64,000 nucleotides of DNA from Neobacillus niacini NBRC 15566 (lineage in GTDB: Bacteria > Bacillota > Bacilli > Bacillales > Cytobacillaceae). The notes under the pieces are model-generated. The model had not been told where the DNA came from, searched no databases, and saw only the letters and a list, made by a program, of their open reading frames with translations. Shown piece after piece: positions 7,781 to 16,742 of the stretch; the first letter of the stretch is position 1; each line of letters begins with the position of its first letter. The stretch is taken from NCBI RefSeq assembly GCF_001591505.1, contig NZ_BCVA01000002.1, positions 62,001-126,000 on the forward strand, written 5' to 3'. The translations under genes were made by a program, and so were the position numbers.

Positions 7781-8490
7781 TTGGAATCCTTTAACACATA
7801 CCCAACACCGCGAACCGTATGAATCAACGGGGACAGATGTGGGAGGTCAATCTTTTTTCTAACATAACGGATATAGACGTCCACAACATTTGTATCCCCG
7901 AAAAAGTCATACCCCCATACGGCCCCGAGTATTTGGTCTCTGCTTAACACCTGTCGTTTATTGACCATTAGGTATACGAGTAAGTCATATTCCCTGGGAG
8001 TCAAATCAATGGACTCACTATTGCCTCTAGTAACTTCTCTAGATTTTTGATTGATGGATAAGTCTGCAAATCGCAGCAGGTCTTCGATTTCATTTTGAGC
8101 ATGTTTTTCTTCAGCATGTTTGATTCTTAAGGCTGCACGGATTCTTGCCAACAGTTCTTCAATTTGAAAGGGCTTTGTAATATAATCATTGGCCCCCTGG
8201 TCAAGTCCAGATACTTTGTCTTCAACAGAGCTTTTTGCTGTTAATAGAATGACAGGTGTAAGGAGATCATTTTTTCGAATGCGCCGAAGAAGTTCAATCC
8301 CGCTTAACCCTGGAAGCATAACATCCAATAAAATTAAATCCCAATTTCCAGTACGATAGGCTTCAAGAGCTTCTAGACCATCGAATGCTTTGGTTACTTC
8401 ATACCCCTCATATTCAAGTTCAAGTTCCAATACTCGTGCAATCTTTTCCTCATCCTCAACTACCAGAATACTCCCTTTTTTTATTGACAT
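7777..8490 (-). CDS. ykoG: OmpR-family response regulator, YkoG-like
   Basis: A 237-residue DNA-binding response regulator: receiver domain with acidic pocket VVEDEE, phosphoacceptor Asp56 in LLDVMLPG, Thr in LLTAKS and Lys in TKPF, then a winged-helix output domain with DLTPREYDLLVYL, GYDFFGDTNVVDVYIRYVRK and TVRGVGYVL. The ATG at 8490 is preferred over the in-frame GTG at 8505, because AGGAG for 8490 lies within the first codons of the longer form. It partners the overlapping kinase gene and probably controls the operon including the PepSY genes. The gene is divergent from the ABC transporter at 8670. Confidence 0.9.
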   Translation of the reverse strand: MSIKKGSILVVEDEEKIARVLELELEYEGYEVTKAFDGLEALEAYRTGNWDLILLDVMLPGLSGIELLRRIRKNDLLTPVILLTAKSSVEDKVSGLDQGANDYITKPFQIEELLARIRAALRIKHAEEKHAQNEIEDLLRFADLSINQKSREVTRGNSESIDLTPREYDLLVYLMVNKRQVLSRDQILGAVWGYDFFGDTNVVDVYIRYVRKKIDLPHLSPLIHTVRGVGYVLKDSK

Positions 8491-8669
8491 ACTAATTCTC
8501 CTCACTTCTTATTCCTGCATCTATTCGGCAACATAAATACAAAAACCTTTCGAACATATGGTCATTCTTATGTAATAAAGAGAGATTATCAAATAAATAT
8601 TTAATTATTATGAACGATTACCCATTGTTAATCGTTATAAAGAAGGATGAAGGTTATGGGGGGAGAAAT

Positions 8670-9584
8670 TTGACAAATATTATTGAGGTCAAAAAAGTCA
8701 GCAAACAGTTTAATCAACGTGAAATATTAAAAGATGTCTCTTTTACAATAAAGAAAGGAAGTATTAATGGACTGTTGGGTCCAAACGGGGCAGGGAAAAC
8801 AACGATTATTCGTTTGTTAAACGGAGTAATTGAAGCGCCTACTGGAATGATGAACGTAATGGGGTTCAATCCAAAATTACAGGGTGATGAAATCAGAAAA
8901 AGGGTTGGAATTGTTACAGAAAGTGCAAGTCTTTATCATGATATGTCGGCCTGGGATAATCTTATCTTCTTTTCTAAAATCTATGGATATTCAAATACGG
9001 AGCGAATTACACATTTACTTGAGCAATTCGATATGCTGGGCTTTAAGGATCAAATGGTTGGCAGCTTTTCTACAGGCATGAAGAAAAGAATTGCACTAGC
9101 AAAAGCGTTATTGCATAATCCAGACCTACTATTTTTAGATGAACCAACGAATGGGTTAGACCCTGAAGGAATTAATGAGGTAATCCATTATCTCCGTAAA
9201 GTGAACCAAGAAGAAGGGGTTACAATCTTAATTTGTTCTCATGTTCTACATCAGCTTGAAACCATCTGTGATTCGTACTTGTTTTTAGTAGATGGAAGAA
9301 TCGTAGAAAACGGAACGTTGGCGGAATTGGAGGATAAATACTTAAAGAAAATCAACTTATTAGTAGAAACGGGTCTTAAGCCTCTTAATAGCCAAACCTA
9401 CAAGGGGCACCCATATAAAAGAAGAGGGGCAAACCAATTGGAGTTTTTGCTGTCCACAAAAGAGGAGATTACTCCTTTATTATCTAACATTCTTAATGAA
9501 ACATGGATTCATACTTGTGAGATAACCAACAGAAGCCTAGAGGCGATTTATTTTACTATTAGGGGGGGAAGAGGGGTTGAATAA
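8670..9584 (+). CDS. ABC transporter ATP-binding protein (NatA/YthP-like, ABC-2 exporter)
   Basis: A 304-residue ATPase with Walker A GPNGAGKTT, Q-loop region, signature SFSTGMKKRIALAKAL, Walker B LLFLDEPTNGLDP, and the switch His (CSHVLHQLE). A roughly 80-residue C-terminal extension follows the nucleotide-binding domain, as in drug or sodium exporters of the ABC-2 type. The TTG at 8670 is chosen because GGGGGGAG precedes it by five bases; an ATG 60 bases upstream has no ribosome binding site. The permease gene overlaps its end by eight bases, so the two proteins almost certainly form one transporter. Substrate cannot be read from the sequence. Confidence 0.9.
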   Translation: MTNIIEVKKVSKQFNQREILKDVSFTIKKGSINGLLGPNGAGKTTIIRLLNGVIEAPTGMMNVMGFNPKLQGDEIRKRVGIVTESASLYHDMSAWDNLIFFSKIYGYSNTERITHLLEQFDMLGFKDQMVGSFSTGMKKRIALAKALLHNPDLLFLDEPTNGLDPEGINEVIHYLRKVNQEEGVTILICSHVLHQLETICDSYLFLVDGRIVENGTLAELEDKYLKKINLLVETGLKPLNSQTYKGHPYKRRGANQLEFLLSTKEEITPLLSNILNETWIHTCEITNRSLEAIYFTIRGGRGVE

Positions 9585-10419
9585 ACAGACGATTTTAACC
9601 ATTGCACGGAAAGATATGAAAGCTGCTTTTTCATCCAAAAAGGTCTGGGTTCCCATGATAATCATCGCATTAATCCTATGTATTGTAGTTCCATCTGGTA
9701 TCGCCTACTTCGGAATTCATTTTGATTTAGTCGGAACTTCTTCAAAAGATATTGAAAAACCACTTAATTCATTTATTGAGAATTTTCCTAATGAGGATAT
9801 GAGAAATACTCTTATTGCATTGCCGACACTTGGATATAAATTTGTATATTTTTTCTTATCTTTTATGATGATTCCCTTTTTCTTAATGGTAGCGATTATT
9901 AACTCAATGGTTACTTCTTCAAATAGTTTTGTAGGAGAGAAGGAGAGAAATACATTAGAAACATTATTGTTTGCACCTATTTCAATTAAAAACTTGTTTC
10001 TTGGTAAAGTGTTAGCCTCCTTAATTCCAACATTAGCTATTTCGTTTGCTGCATTTATCATTAGTTCAATAATTGTCAATGTAATTACGTATCCACATTT
10101 TAAAGTAATCTTATATTTTAACTCTATCTGGATGATTTTAATGTTTTGGGTAATTCCGATATTAGTACTATTCAATATTATCTTAAATGTCTTAATTTCG
10201 GCAAAGGTTAAAACGTTCCAAGAAGCCCAGCAATTTGGCGGAATACTTGTGCTGCCAATCGTTGGAATCATCATAAGTCAAGCGAGTGGAATGTTCTTCC
10301 TAAGCCCATTAACATTATTTCTAATAGGAGCTGTATTACTAATAGGCAACCTATTCCTACTAAAATTGGTCACTAAATTCAACAATCGTAACACACTATT
10401 CCAAAGTCAAATACACTAA
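9577..10419 (+). CDS. ABC-2 type transporter permease
   Basis: A 280-residue membrane protein with about six hydrophobic helices. The first (about residues 25-47) is followed by a loop of roughly 55 residues outside the membrane, then VGEKERNTLETLLFAPIS, the cytoplasmic coupling-helix motif typical of ABC-2 and NatB-like permeases. TTG at 9577 lies inside the ATPase gene, after GGAAGAGGGG. It pairs with the ATPase at 8670-9584 in a two-gene operon ended by the long hairpin at 10421-10469. Substrate unknown. Confidence 0.88.
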   Translation: MNKQTILTIARKDMKAAFSSKKVWVPMIIIALILCIVVPSGIAYFGIHFDLVGTSSKDIEKPLNSFIENFPNEDMRNTLIALPTLGYKFVYFFLSFMMIPFFLMVAIINSMVTSSNSFVGEKERNTLETLLFAPISIKNLFLGKVLASLIPTLAISFAAFIISSIIVNVITYPHFKVILYFNSIWMILMFWVIPILVLFNIILNVLISAKVKTFQEAQQFGGILVLPIVGIIISQASGMFFLSPLTLFLIGAVLLIGNLFLLKLVTKFNNRNTLFQSQIH

Positions 10420-10420
10420 A

Positions 10421-10469
10421 CCACAAAAAGATAGTGTCCACCTGGGGTGGACACTGTCTTTTTGTGGTG
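10421..10469. terminator. Very long bidirectional terminator hairpin
   Basis: Arms of 23 bases with a single mismatch: ACCACAAAAAGATAGTGTCC... (10421-10443) and its complement (10447-10469), with only three bases in the loop. A-rich and T-rich ends let it act for both the rightward ABC genes and the leftward regulator gene. It runs directly into GGTGCCTGTCACC (10467-10479), a short GGTG/CACC inverted repeat. Confidence 0.8.
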
Positions 10470-10493
10470 CCTGTCACCAGGGTGAATAAAAGG

Positions 10494-11180
10494 TTAATGA
10501 AAACGATAGCCCGAACCCCATACGGTTTCTATGTATTCAGGGTTAGAGGGGTCAAGTTCGACTTTTTCTCTTATTTTACGGATGTGGACGGTGACGGTTG
10601 AAACGTCCCCATTGCTGTCATAGCCCCAGATTCTTTCAAATAAATGGTCTTTACTGAAGACCTGATCTGGGTTTAATGCAAGAAAGGTTAGAACATCGAA
10701 TTCCTTTGTGGTTAAGGTAATTTCTTTGTTATTAACAAAAACACGTCGTGAGGAGCGGTCTATGAATAAACCACGGATGTAAATTTCTTGGGATTCTGTA
10801 GTTTGTTTCATTGATAATCGCTCATATCGGGATAAATGTGCCTTCACTCTAGCTACCATTTCATTCGGACTGAACGGCTTAACTAAATAATCATCAGCAC
10901 CTAGCCCAAGACCTCTAATCTTATCGATTTCTTCTTTTTTTGCTGTCACCAAAATGATTGGGATATCCTTGATACTTCGTATTTTCTTGCAGATTTCAAA
11001 ACCATCAATGTTTGGAAGCATGACATCGAGCAAAATTAAATCAAAATCCTGTGTTAGAGCCTTTTGAAGACCGATATCTCCTGTATGAACCATTTCTGTC
11101 TGAAAGCCGTTGATTTCTAAATAATCCTGTTCTAATTCCGCAATGCTTTTTTCATCTTCTATGATTAATACTTTTTTCAT
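10494..11180 (-). CDS. OmpR-family response regulator
   Basis: A 228-residue regulator with receiver domain (IIEDEKS, Asp52 in LLDVMLPN, LVTAKK, VKPFSPNE) and a winged-helix output domain (LTTKEFDVLTFLA, WGYDSNGDVSTVTVHIRKIREK, TVWGSGYRF). AGGAGG sits eight bases before the ATG. It overlaps the kinase gene at 11177 by four bases. Together with the kinase, ABC exporter and secreted protein (10494-14987) it forms a leftward five-gene cluster, so it probably controls that exporter. Confidence 0.9.
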   Translation of the reverse strand: MKKVLIIEDEKSIAELEQDYLEINGFQTEMVHTGDIGLQKALTQDFDLILLDVMLPNIDGFEICKKIRSIKDIPIILVTAKKEEIDKIRGLGLGADDYLVKPFSPNEMVARVKAHLSRYERLSMKQTTESQEIYIRGLFIDRSSRRVFVNNKEITLTTKEFDVLTFLALNPDQVFSKDHLFERIWGYDSNGDVSTVTVHIRKIREKVELDPSNPEYIETVWGSGYRFH

Positions 11181-12649
11181 GATGTTGCCTCCTCAGAACA
11201 GGAATGGTGCGGCAAAATAATGGTTATTTTTGTTCCCACAGTTAGTGTGCTTTCTAATCTTATCATTCCGTTATGTTCCTCGATAATCATTTTTGCTATG
11301 GAAAGTCCCAAACCGCTGCCACCGGTTAATTTATTTCTGGATTGCTCGGCACGATAAAACTGATTAAAGATAAAGGGGATTGAATCTTCCGGGATACCTG
11401 GTCCATTATCAGCAATGGAAATCTCAACGTCTTCGTCAGTAGAATCTATGGATATGATTAATTCCTTTTTATCTTTATCCATGTACTTCAAGCTATTATT
11501 AATAATATTTGCTAGCACTCGTTTGAACTTTTCACGGTCTGCTACAACCTGATAATGGCCCAGAGGGGCAAATTGAAAATGTAGTTCCACATGCTGTTTT
11601 CTAAGATCGAAGCTCAATTCCTCGAAATAATCGGTTAAATAATCTTTGATATCAATTCGTTCGAATTCAAAGGGGACTTTGCCTAAATCCAGCTTGGAAA
11701 ATAAGAATAATTCATCAATTAAATGATCCATATCCACAGCCTTTGTATAGATGGTTTGGATATATCGGGCTTTCTTTTCAGGTGTGTCTGCTACGCCATC
11801 ACGGATGCCTTCAACATAACCTTTAATCGAGGTTATTGGTGTTTTTAAATCATGAGAGATATGGGCAATTAATTCCTTTCGGTTATCCTCATATTGTTTT
11901 TGAATCTCGTGTGATTCCTTTAATTGAATTCTCATTTCTTCAAATGCTTGTGTTAATTGGCCAATCTCATCATTCCTCGCTGCTGAAATGGAATGCTCGA
12001 GGTTACCGTTTTTTATAAAGTGAGCAGCCTTCTTCAATTGATTAATGGGTTTGATAATACTCTTTGATACAAAATAGGTTAATAACCCATTAGTGGCAAT
12101 TAAAATCAATAAACATAAACCGAAGAGGATAGGGAAGAAGGTTCGGACAAACTGATTCCATGGGCTTGCGTCCCTCATTAAAAATAAGGAGACTTTACTG
12201 CCATCTTTTAAGAAGAAATCATGCTGCTTTATAGCAAAAGTCTGCTCACCGATTTCTTCAAGGCTGCGGAAGCTTTTTTCTGTTCCAAATTCCGGCAGTT
12301 CATCAGTACGAATATTTTCAAGCTCACGTGTAAGATAATAAACCTCATCGTTTTTACGGATAATTAATCCTGATTCAATCTCACTTAGCACGTTATTTAG
12401 TGATTTCAAATACTCCTTACTCATCAATTCGACGGGATTTACAGCGGATTTTTCTTTTAGCTCGAGGAAAAATATTGTATCCTCTTGCTTGGTTTTATGG
12501 TAATTGTGGCTCTCCGGTAAGAAGGTAGCCATCTCACGGATATCACCGAGAAAAACAATCATCAAAAGAAAGGAAGTTATTAAAAACAAAATAATGGGAA
12601 CCGTTATCATTGCAATATTTGAAAGTATTAGACGAAGTTTAATAGACAT
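11177..12649 (-). CDS. Sensor histidine kinase with extracellular domain
   Basis: A 490-residue kinase: membrane helices at about 10-35 and 170-193 flank an extracellular sensor region of about 130 residues; HAMP (about 194-246), HisKA with ISHDLKTPITSIKGY (His266), N box (ANIINNSLKYM), G1 DNGPGIP, and G2 GGSGLGLS follow. All kinase elements appear intact. The start ATG follows AGGGTG by eight bases. It is coupled to the response regulator by a four-base overlap. The sensor domain is not one I recognise; the neighbouring ABC-2 exporter suggests it detects an envelope-active compound or envelope stress. Confidence 0.88.
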   Translation of the reverse strand: MSIKLRLILSNIAMITVPIILFLITSFLLMIVFLGDIREMATFLPESHNYHKTKQEDTIFFLELKEKSAVNPVELMSKEYLKSLNNVLSEIESGLIIRKNDEVYYLTRELENIRTDELPEFGTEKSFRSLEEIGEQTFAIKQHDFFLKDGSKVSLFLMRDASPWNQFVRTFFPILFGLCLLILIATNGLLTYFVSKSIIKPINQLKKAAHFIKNGNLEHSISAARNDEIGQLTQAFEEMRIQLKESHEIQKQYEDNRKELIAHISHDLKTPITSIKGYVEGIRDGVADTPEKKARYIQTIYTKAVDMDHLIDELFLFSKLDLGKVPFEFERIDIKDYLTDYFEELSFDLRKQHVELHFQFAPLGHYQVVADREKFKRVLANIINNSLKYMDKDKKELIISIDSTDEDVEISIADNGPGIPEDSIPFIFNQFYRAEQSRNKLTGGSGLGLSIAKMIIEEHNGMIRLESTLTVGTKITIILPHHSCSEEATS

Positions 12650-12666
12650 TGAAAAACACCCTCTAG

Positions 12667-13404
12667 TTAGGCTTCTTTTCTATTAAACATATAATAGCCA
12701 ACTGTAAAAAACAATGCGAAAGAAGAGCACAAATACGTGACAGTTTGTATCATCCACCGAATTGACACATTGCCAAACCACTGCATATACCAATCCAAAT
12801 AGGCTGTTGGCAGAAAAAATAGTGAACCAGGCAGCACATATGGAATAAATAGCATGATTAAGTATAGGACAATCATTCCTGAAACAGCAAGAACACTGGA
12901 ATGGACAAATAGTGCCAGCATAACAGCAAATGCTGTTAGAACGAGAATGGGAAACCAGGACACAACAAAGGCACCTATGCTGGAAGGAATGGCAGTTATC
13001 TCAAAAGCCTTATCAAAAACAGTGCTGCTAACCACCACAGCTGTCCATTCCAATAAAAGAATAAATAAGCTTAAAATACTAATAGCGATTACCTTTGATC
13101 CGAAAAGCTCCATTCGACTAATTGGTCTCACTTGAAGTAAAGTTCCACGTTCACCTTCCCTCGTAAATAAATCTGTCGCCGCGATAAAGATAAATAAAGG
13201 TATTAAAATGGTTACAAATAAATCCAACAAGGTCATATTAATATTTTCAGCCGGTAATGCCATCCAATCTGTCAAAAATAGATTGTTAACAAGAATCTTA
13301 GTCAGTACAGGAATAAGCACCGAAGCGAGAAGAAAAAGCTTCGTACCCTTTTTTGTCAGCAGCTTTTGCATTTCATTCAAAGTATTTGCTTTGATCGTGT
13401 TCAT
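12667..13404 (-). CDS. ABC-2 type transporter permease
   Basis: A 245-residue protein with six predicted membrane helices. The region FTREGERGTLLQVRPISRMELFGSKV (about residues 83-108) is the cytoplasmic coupling segment of ABC-2 permeases. It overlaps the ATPase gene at 13401 by four bases and is 17 bases from the kinase gene downstream, so all belong to one operon. It would form the membrane part of an exporter with the ATPase at 13401-14105; substrate unknown. Confidence 0.87.
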   Translation of the reverse strand: MNTIKANTLNEMQKLLTKKGTKLFLLASVLIPVLTKILVNNLFLTDWMALPAENINMTLLDLFVTILIPLFIFIAATDLFTREGERGTLLQVRPISRMELFGSKVIAISILSLFILLLEWTAVVVSSTVFDKAFEITAIPSSIGAFVVSWFPILVLTAFAVMLALFVHSSVLAVSGMIVLYLIMLFIPYVLPGSLFFLPTAYLDWYMQWFGNVSIRWMIQTVTYLCSSFALFFTVGYYMFNRKEA

Positions 13405-14105
13405 TTCCCTGCCACCTCAATTTTCCTGACATAAACATCCTCTAATGGCTCGTTACCTGCTTCAAATAATGAAACGGCTCCATTGATGAGAAAACAAAAA
13501 CGATTACATAATTTTTCTAGCTCTGATAAATGATGACTTGAAATAACAAAGGTTACACCGGATTGGCTTGATATTTGCTGTATTGTTTTTCTTAACAATA
13601 GCAATCCATCAATATCTAAGCCATTCGTTGGTTCATCCAAAACAATCAAGCGAGGCTTAGAAATAAGTGCTGAGGCAATCCCAAAACGCTGCTTCATGCC
13701 CATAGAAAAGGAGGTAATTTTCTCGTCTTTATAAGGAGTTAAACCAGTCTGTTGTAATACCATTTCAATGTCTGAATCGGTTATGCTAGAGTACAAGCGA
13801 GAAATCATTTTTAGATTTTTATAGGGTGACATTTTTTCATAAGCAGCAGCAGGTCCAATTAAGGCACCAACAGGACCTATTGCTTCCTTGTAATTATTTA
13901 GAAGGTCGACGCCAAATATCTCGACTTTTCCTCTATCTGGAGAAGATAGACCGGTCAGGCATTTTAATAAGGTTGTTTTACCGGCTCCATTTGGTCCAAG
14001 GATTCCGATTATTTCTCCTTGCTCTATCGTTAAATTGATATTTTGTATTCCTCTGCCATTTGAGTATTGCTTTGCCAATCCTGTAATAACCACTGCTTTT
14101 TCCAA
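13401..14105 (-). CDS. ABC transporter ATP-binding protein
   Basis: A 234-residue ATPase: Walker A GPNGAGKTTLL, signature SFSMGMKQRFGIASALI, Walker B LIVLDEPTNGLDI and switch His in SSHHLSELE. It starts most likely at TTG 14105, six bases after GAGGGTG; a GTG at 14114 falls inside that ribosome binding site. It is short, with little beyond the nucleotide-binding domain, like lantibiotic-immunity or bacitracin-type ABC-2 ATPases. It pairs with the overlapping permease gene. Confidence 0.88.
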   Translation of the reverse strand: MEKAVVITGLAKQYSNGRGIQNINLTIEQGEIIGILGPNGAGKTTLLKCLTGLSSPDRGKVEIFGVDLLNNYKEAIGPVGALIGPAAAYEKMSPYKNLKMISRLYSSITDSDIEMVLQQTGLTPYKDEKITSFSMGMKQRFGIASALISKPRLIVLDEPTNGLDIDGLLLLRKTIQQISSQSGVTFVISSHHLSELEKLCNRFCFLINGAVSLFEAGNEPLEDVYVRKIEVAGK

Positions 14106-14141
14106 AATTGTCACCCTCTATCAATTACTAAATTGAGAATC

Positions 14142-14987
14142 CTATTTACCGTGATTGAATTCGACTACCTTATCGGCAGATATTCCAACGGGGGTTACGA
14201 TAGTCTGATTGTAGTCAGATGCATCCAAATTAATTGTAAGTTCTAATTCATGGCTGGTATCCTGTTTTTCTTTTCCTGTTACGATTACTTTGACAGTCTG
14301 CTGTTTAATGTAATTGTCCTTGTTCACTTCCGCAGTAAGTTTAACTTGCTTAACTGTAATATCGTGATCTAACTCAGGGAGCTTCGCCTTAATATGAAAG
14401 TCTGAGCCTTTAGAATCGCTCTTGTCTTGAAGCATGACAGCATGTTTAATCATTAACGTACTCAAAGCATTTGCAGAAAGAGGAATTTCTTTTCCAGTTA
14501 AATCTAGATCAATCAGGTGATTGCCGTTTTTCTTTTCAGCGACTGTAATTTGCTGTTGAAGATTTTTTGTCATAACATCGATGAGATTCTCTACATCATC
14601 CTTTAATTCAGCTGTATTACTGTGATGTGGATTCTTGGAGGTATCCATTTTGTAAACTGTATCAAGTCCGTCCTTCATCAAATACCAATTTCCATCTTGT
14701 TTGTACATGTTCATGCTGCTAACATCCGTTTCATTGGCTAATCGAGTTGAGATAGAGTTTACTTGATTCACTGAGTCTGATTTGAAAATGGATTGGGATG
14801 ATAGTAAGGATTTGTTGTTGTCCTCGATATTTAGGTTAAAATTCAACGTTGCGCTCTCAGCTGTATGAGTTTTCTTTAGGGCGTCCTTGTAAAGGTCGTA
14901 ACCCGATGTATTCGCTGAAATCGAATAAACACTGCCTAACATAAGTGTTCCACTAATCCCGATAACAGCTAAAAGTTTCTTATTCAT
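14142..14987 (-). CDS. Secreted protein of unknown function, first gene of the TCS/ABC operon
   Basis: A 281-residue protein with a clear Sec signal peptide (MNKK, hydrophobic LLAVIGISGTLMLGSVYS, probable cleavage after SISA). The mature part is hydrophilic with alternating strands and resembles the YtvI/LolA-like or DUF-type beta-rich secreted proteins of Bacillus, but I do not recognise a family. There is no lipobox cysteine. The ATG at 14987 is eight bases after GGAGG; longer forms at TTG 15002 would consume that site. It is the promoter-proximal gene, 36 bases before the ABC genes, so it may act with the exporter or as an extracellular sensor component. Confidence 0.7.
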   Translation of the reverse strand: MNKKLLAVIGISGTLMLGSVYSISANTSGYDLYKDALKKTHTAESATLNFNLNIEDNNKSLLSSQSIFKSDSVNQVNSISTRLANETDVSSMNMYKQDGNWYLMKDGLDTVYKMDTSKNPHHSNTAELKDDVENLIDVMTKNLQQQITVAEKKNGNHLIDLDLTGKEIPLSANALSTLMIKHAVMLQDKSDSKGSDFHIKAKLPELDHDITVKQVKLTAEVNKDNYIKQQTVKVIVTGKEKQDTSHELELTINLDASDYNQTIVTPVGISADKVVEFNHGK

Positions 14988-15191
14988 ATACATTTCCTCC
15001 AATCATTAGTTTGTTACAAGCCCAGTGTAATCGGGAGATATAAAAGCAATCTAAATAAACTATTAAATTTTTCTTAAATTAAATGCTGTTTACCAAGCAG
15101 GAAAAAATTTCTTTGGATAATAACAAATAAAATGTTTGAATTTTTAGATAATTAACAGTATAATTAAAAAAAGCTCAAGGAGTTGATTTCC

Positions 15192-15386
15192 ATGGAAAAG
15201 AGATTATTAAATTCACCACAACAAACTGATGAGAACAACGATTCTGTAATTGCTGAGATGTTTTTAAACCACGCCTTGATTGAATTTAGAAGAGAAGTGC
15301 TCCGTAAGGAAATCGACCTCTCGCTACAAGAAAGAAATAAAGAAGCTTTCCTCAAGTTATCTGAGGAGTTAAAGAAAATTTCATAG
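15192..15386 (+). CDS. IDEAL-domain small protein
   Basis: A 64-residue protein whose C-terminal half (LRKEIDLSLQERNKEAFLKLSEEL, described here by its ends) matches the IDEAL domain, a short helical motif found in Bacillus proteins such as YpiB and ComK-related factors. The domain is thought to mediate protein binding. ATG 15192 is selected since AAGGAG lies nine bases upstream. It stands alone between divergent and downstream genes and is closed by the hairpin at 15419-15447. Confidence 0.75.
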   Translation: MEKRLLNSPQQTDENNDSVIAEMFLNHALIEFRREVLRKEIDLSLQERNKEAFLKLSEELKKIS

Positions 15387-15418
15387 CATATGTTACCTAA
15401 CAGACTTCATTTATATTG

Positions 15419-15452
15419 GAAGCCCTTTTCATACTAGAAAGGGCTTCTTTTG
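15419..15452 (+). terminator. Rho-independent terminator after the IDEAL gene
   Basis: Arms GAAGCCCTTT (15419-15428) and AAAGGGCTTC (15438-15447) with a 9-base loop, followed by TTTTG and more T residues. Confidence 0.8.
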
Positions 15453-15520
15453 TTTTTGATATTCATGTATGATGAAAAAAGCGGAAGCTAAGAAGAAAAT
15501 GGGATATAGGTGAGCAGCAA

Positions 15521-16129
15521 ATGATTTTCATGGTTGATAATTATGATTCTTTTACCTTTAACTTAGTTCAATACTTAAAGGAGCTGGGGGAGGACTTAGT
15601 CGTACAGCGGAACGACCAAACCACCTTAGATGATATTAGGAAGCTGGATCCTGATTTTTTAATGATTTCTCCGGGGCCAGGTAATCCTAGTGAAGCTGGA
15701 ATAAGCCTAGAGGTTATAAGGGAATTTTCAGGAATGATTCCCATTTTGGGAGTTTGTCTTGGGCATCAATCAATTGCTCAAGCTTATGAAGGGGATGTTG
15801 TCCCTGCTGCAAAATTAATGCATGGAAAAACCTCTGATATATACCATGATGGAAAAACAATATTTAGAGGACTGACATATCCATTTCAGGCTACGAGGTA
15901 TCACTCCTTAATCGTGAAGAGAGAGACGCTGCCTGCCTGTTTTGAGGTCTCCGCATGGACGGAGAATGGAGAAATCATGGCAATACGTCACAAAGAACTT
16001 CCACTCGAAGGTGTTCAGTTTCACCCTGAATCGATATTAACCTCATGCGGAAAACAGATTTTGAAAAACTTTGTCCATTTTTATGGAAGAGTTGGAGCGA
16101 TTAAAGCAGAAAGACAATATAGATTATAA
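15521..16129 (+). CDS. pabA: Anthranilate/aminodeoxychorismate synthase glutamine amidotransferase subunit
   Basis: A 202-residue class I glutamine amidotransferase. [16 protein letters not shown] at the N-terminus and [12 protein letters not shown] (49-60) are diagnostic for PabA/TrpG. The catalytic triad is Cys79 in GVCLGHQ, His168 and Glu170 in VQFHPES. It would release ammonia from glutamine for a PabB or TrpE partner, leading to folate or tryptophan. Neither partner gene is in this window, and the neighbours are unrelated, so it is an orphan copy; B. subtilis PabA serves both enzymes, but here the main copy may be elsewhere. The symbol is therefore tentative. Confidence 0.85.
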   Translation: MIFMVDNYDSFTFNLVQYLKELGEDLVVQRNDQTTLDDIRKLDPDFLMISPGPGNPSEAGISLEVIREFSGMIPILGVCLGHQSIAQAYEGDVVPAAKLMHGKTSDIYHDGKTIFRGLTYPFQATRYHSLIVKRETLPACFEVSAWTENGEIMAIRHKELPLEGVQFHPESILTSCGKQILKNFVHFYGRVGAIKAERQYRL

Positions 16130-16135
16130 AAAAAT

Positions 16136-16156
16136 GGTGCCATTGTTTATGGCACC
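16136..16156. terminator. Convergent terminator hairpin
   Basis: Arms GGTGCCA (16136-16142) and TGGCACC (16150-16156), loop of seven bases, with an A7 tract on the left that becomes a T run for the leftward gene at 16161. Confidence 0.65.
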
Positions 16157-16160
16157 GAGA

Positions 16161-16742
16161 TTATTTCTGTTTTTCCCCTTTTTTATTGTTCATTAAATAA
16201 AATGTTATGGGCTGGTCTGAACCAGTCATTAAGTTATAAACATATGAAGATGTAATTTTATAACCTTCGTCAATCTTTTCTGCAAGATAGTTAGTGCGTT
16301 CAAATAAAATGGAGCGAATATGATTTAATTGCCGAGAGATTTTTTCCGTCAATGCTTCTTGTTGGTCTAACCGAGTTAATACCCCTTTTTGAAAATCTTC
16401 TTGTTTACTGATTTTTTCGGATAGTTGTTTTTGCAGTTCCTCTTGTGTTTTCAACAGATGGATAATTAATTCTTCATATTCACCATGCTTTTGGTTACGA
16501 GTGCTAATCTCATTTAACTGATTTTCTATTTTATCCCAATTGTTTGCTTGTACCACCTCTTGGTTAAGAAACCGGTGTTTCATTTCATTTATGGCATTAA
16601 TCAATGAAACATTTGCCTGATGCTGCTCGTCTATTACTTCTGAAAGAAAATCTCTCCTCACCAACTTTTGATTTGGTTCAGATAGCTTCTCCTTATTCTT
16701 ATAAACTGTAGGATGTTTACCGTTGTTAATATACAATCCCAT
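16161..16742 (-). CDS. Coiled-coil protein of unknown function
   Basis: A 193-residue soluble protein dominated by coiled-coil heptads from about residue 35 to 165 (rich in Gln, Glu, Lys, Leu), with no signal peptide, membrane helix or known motif. The last 30 residues (SSYVYNLMTGSDQPITFYL) form a more hydrophobic tail that could bind a partner. It starts at ATG 16742 after AAGGGGTG. It is a single gene facing the pabA-like gene. I do not recognise a function. Confidence 0.65.
   Translation of the reverse strand: MGLYINNGKHPTVYKNKEKLSEPNQKLVRRDFLSEVIDEQHQANVSLINAINEMKHRFLNQEVVQANNWDKIENQLNEISTRNQKHGEYEELIIHLLKTQEELQKQLSEKISKQEDFQKGVLTRLDQQEALTEKISRQLNHIRSILFERTNYLAEKIDEGYKITSSYVYNLMTGSDQPITFYLMNNKKGEKQK

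Noticed and set aside
9717-10274. 185-codon open frame antisense to the ABC-2 permease gene
   Set aside because: Low-complexity Ile/Asn-rich translation without a ribosome binding site; it mirrors the hydrophobic codons of the real permease gene.
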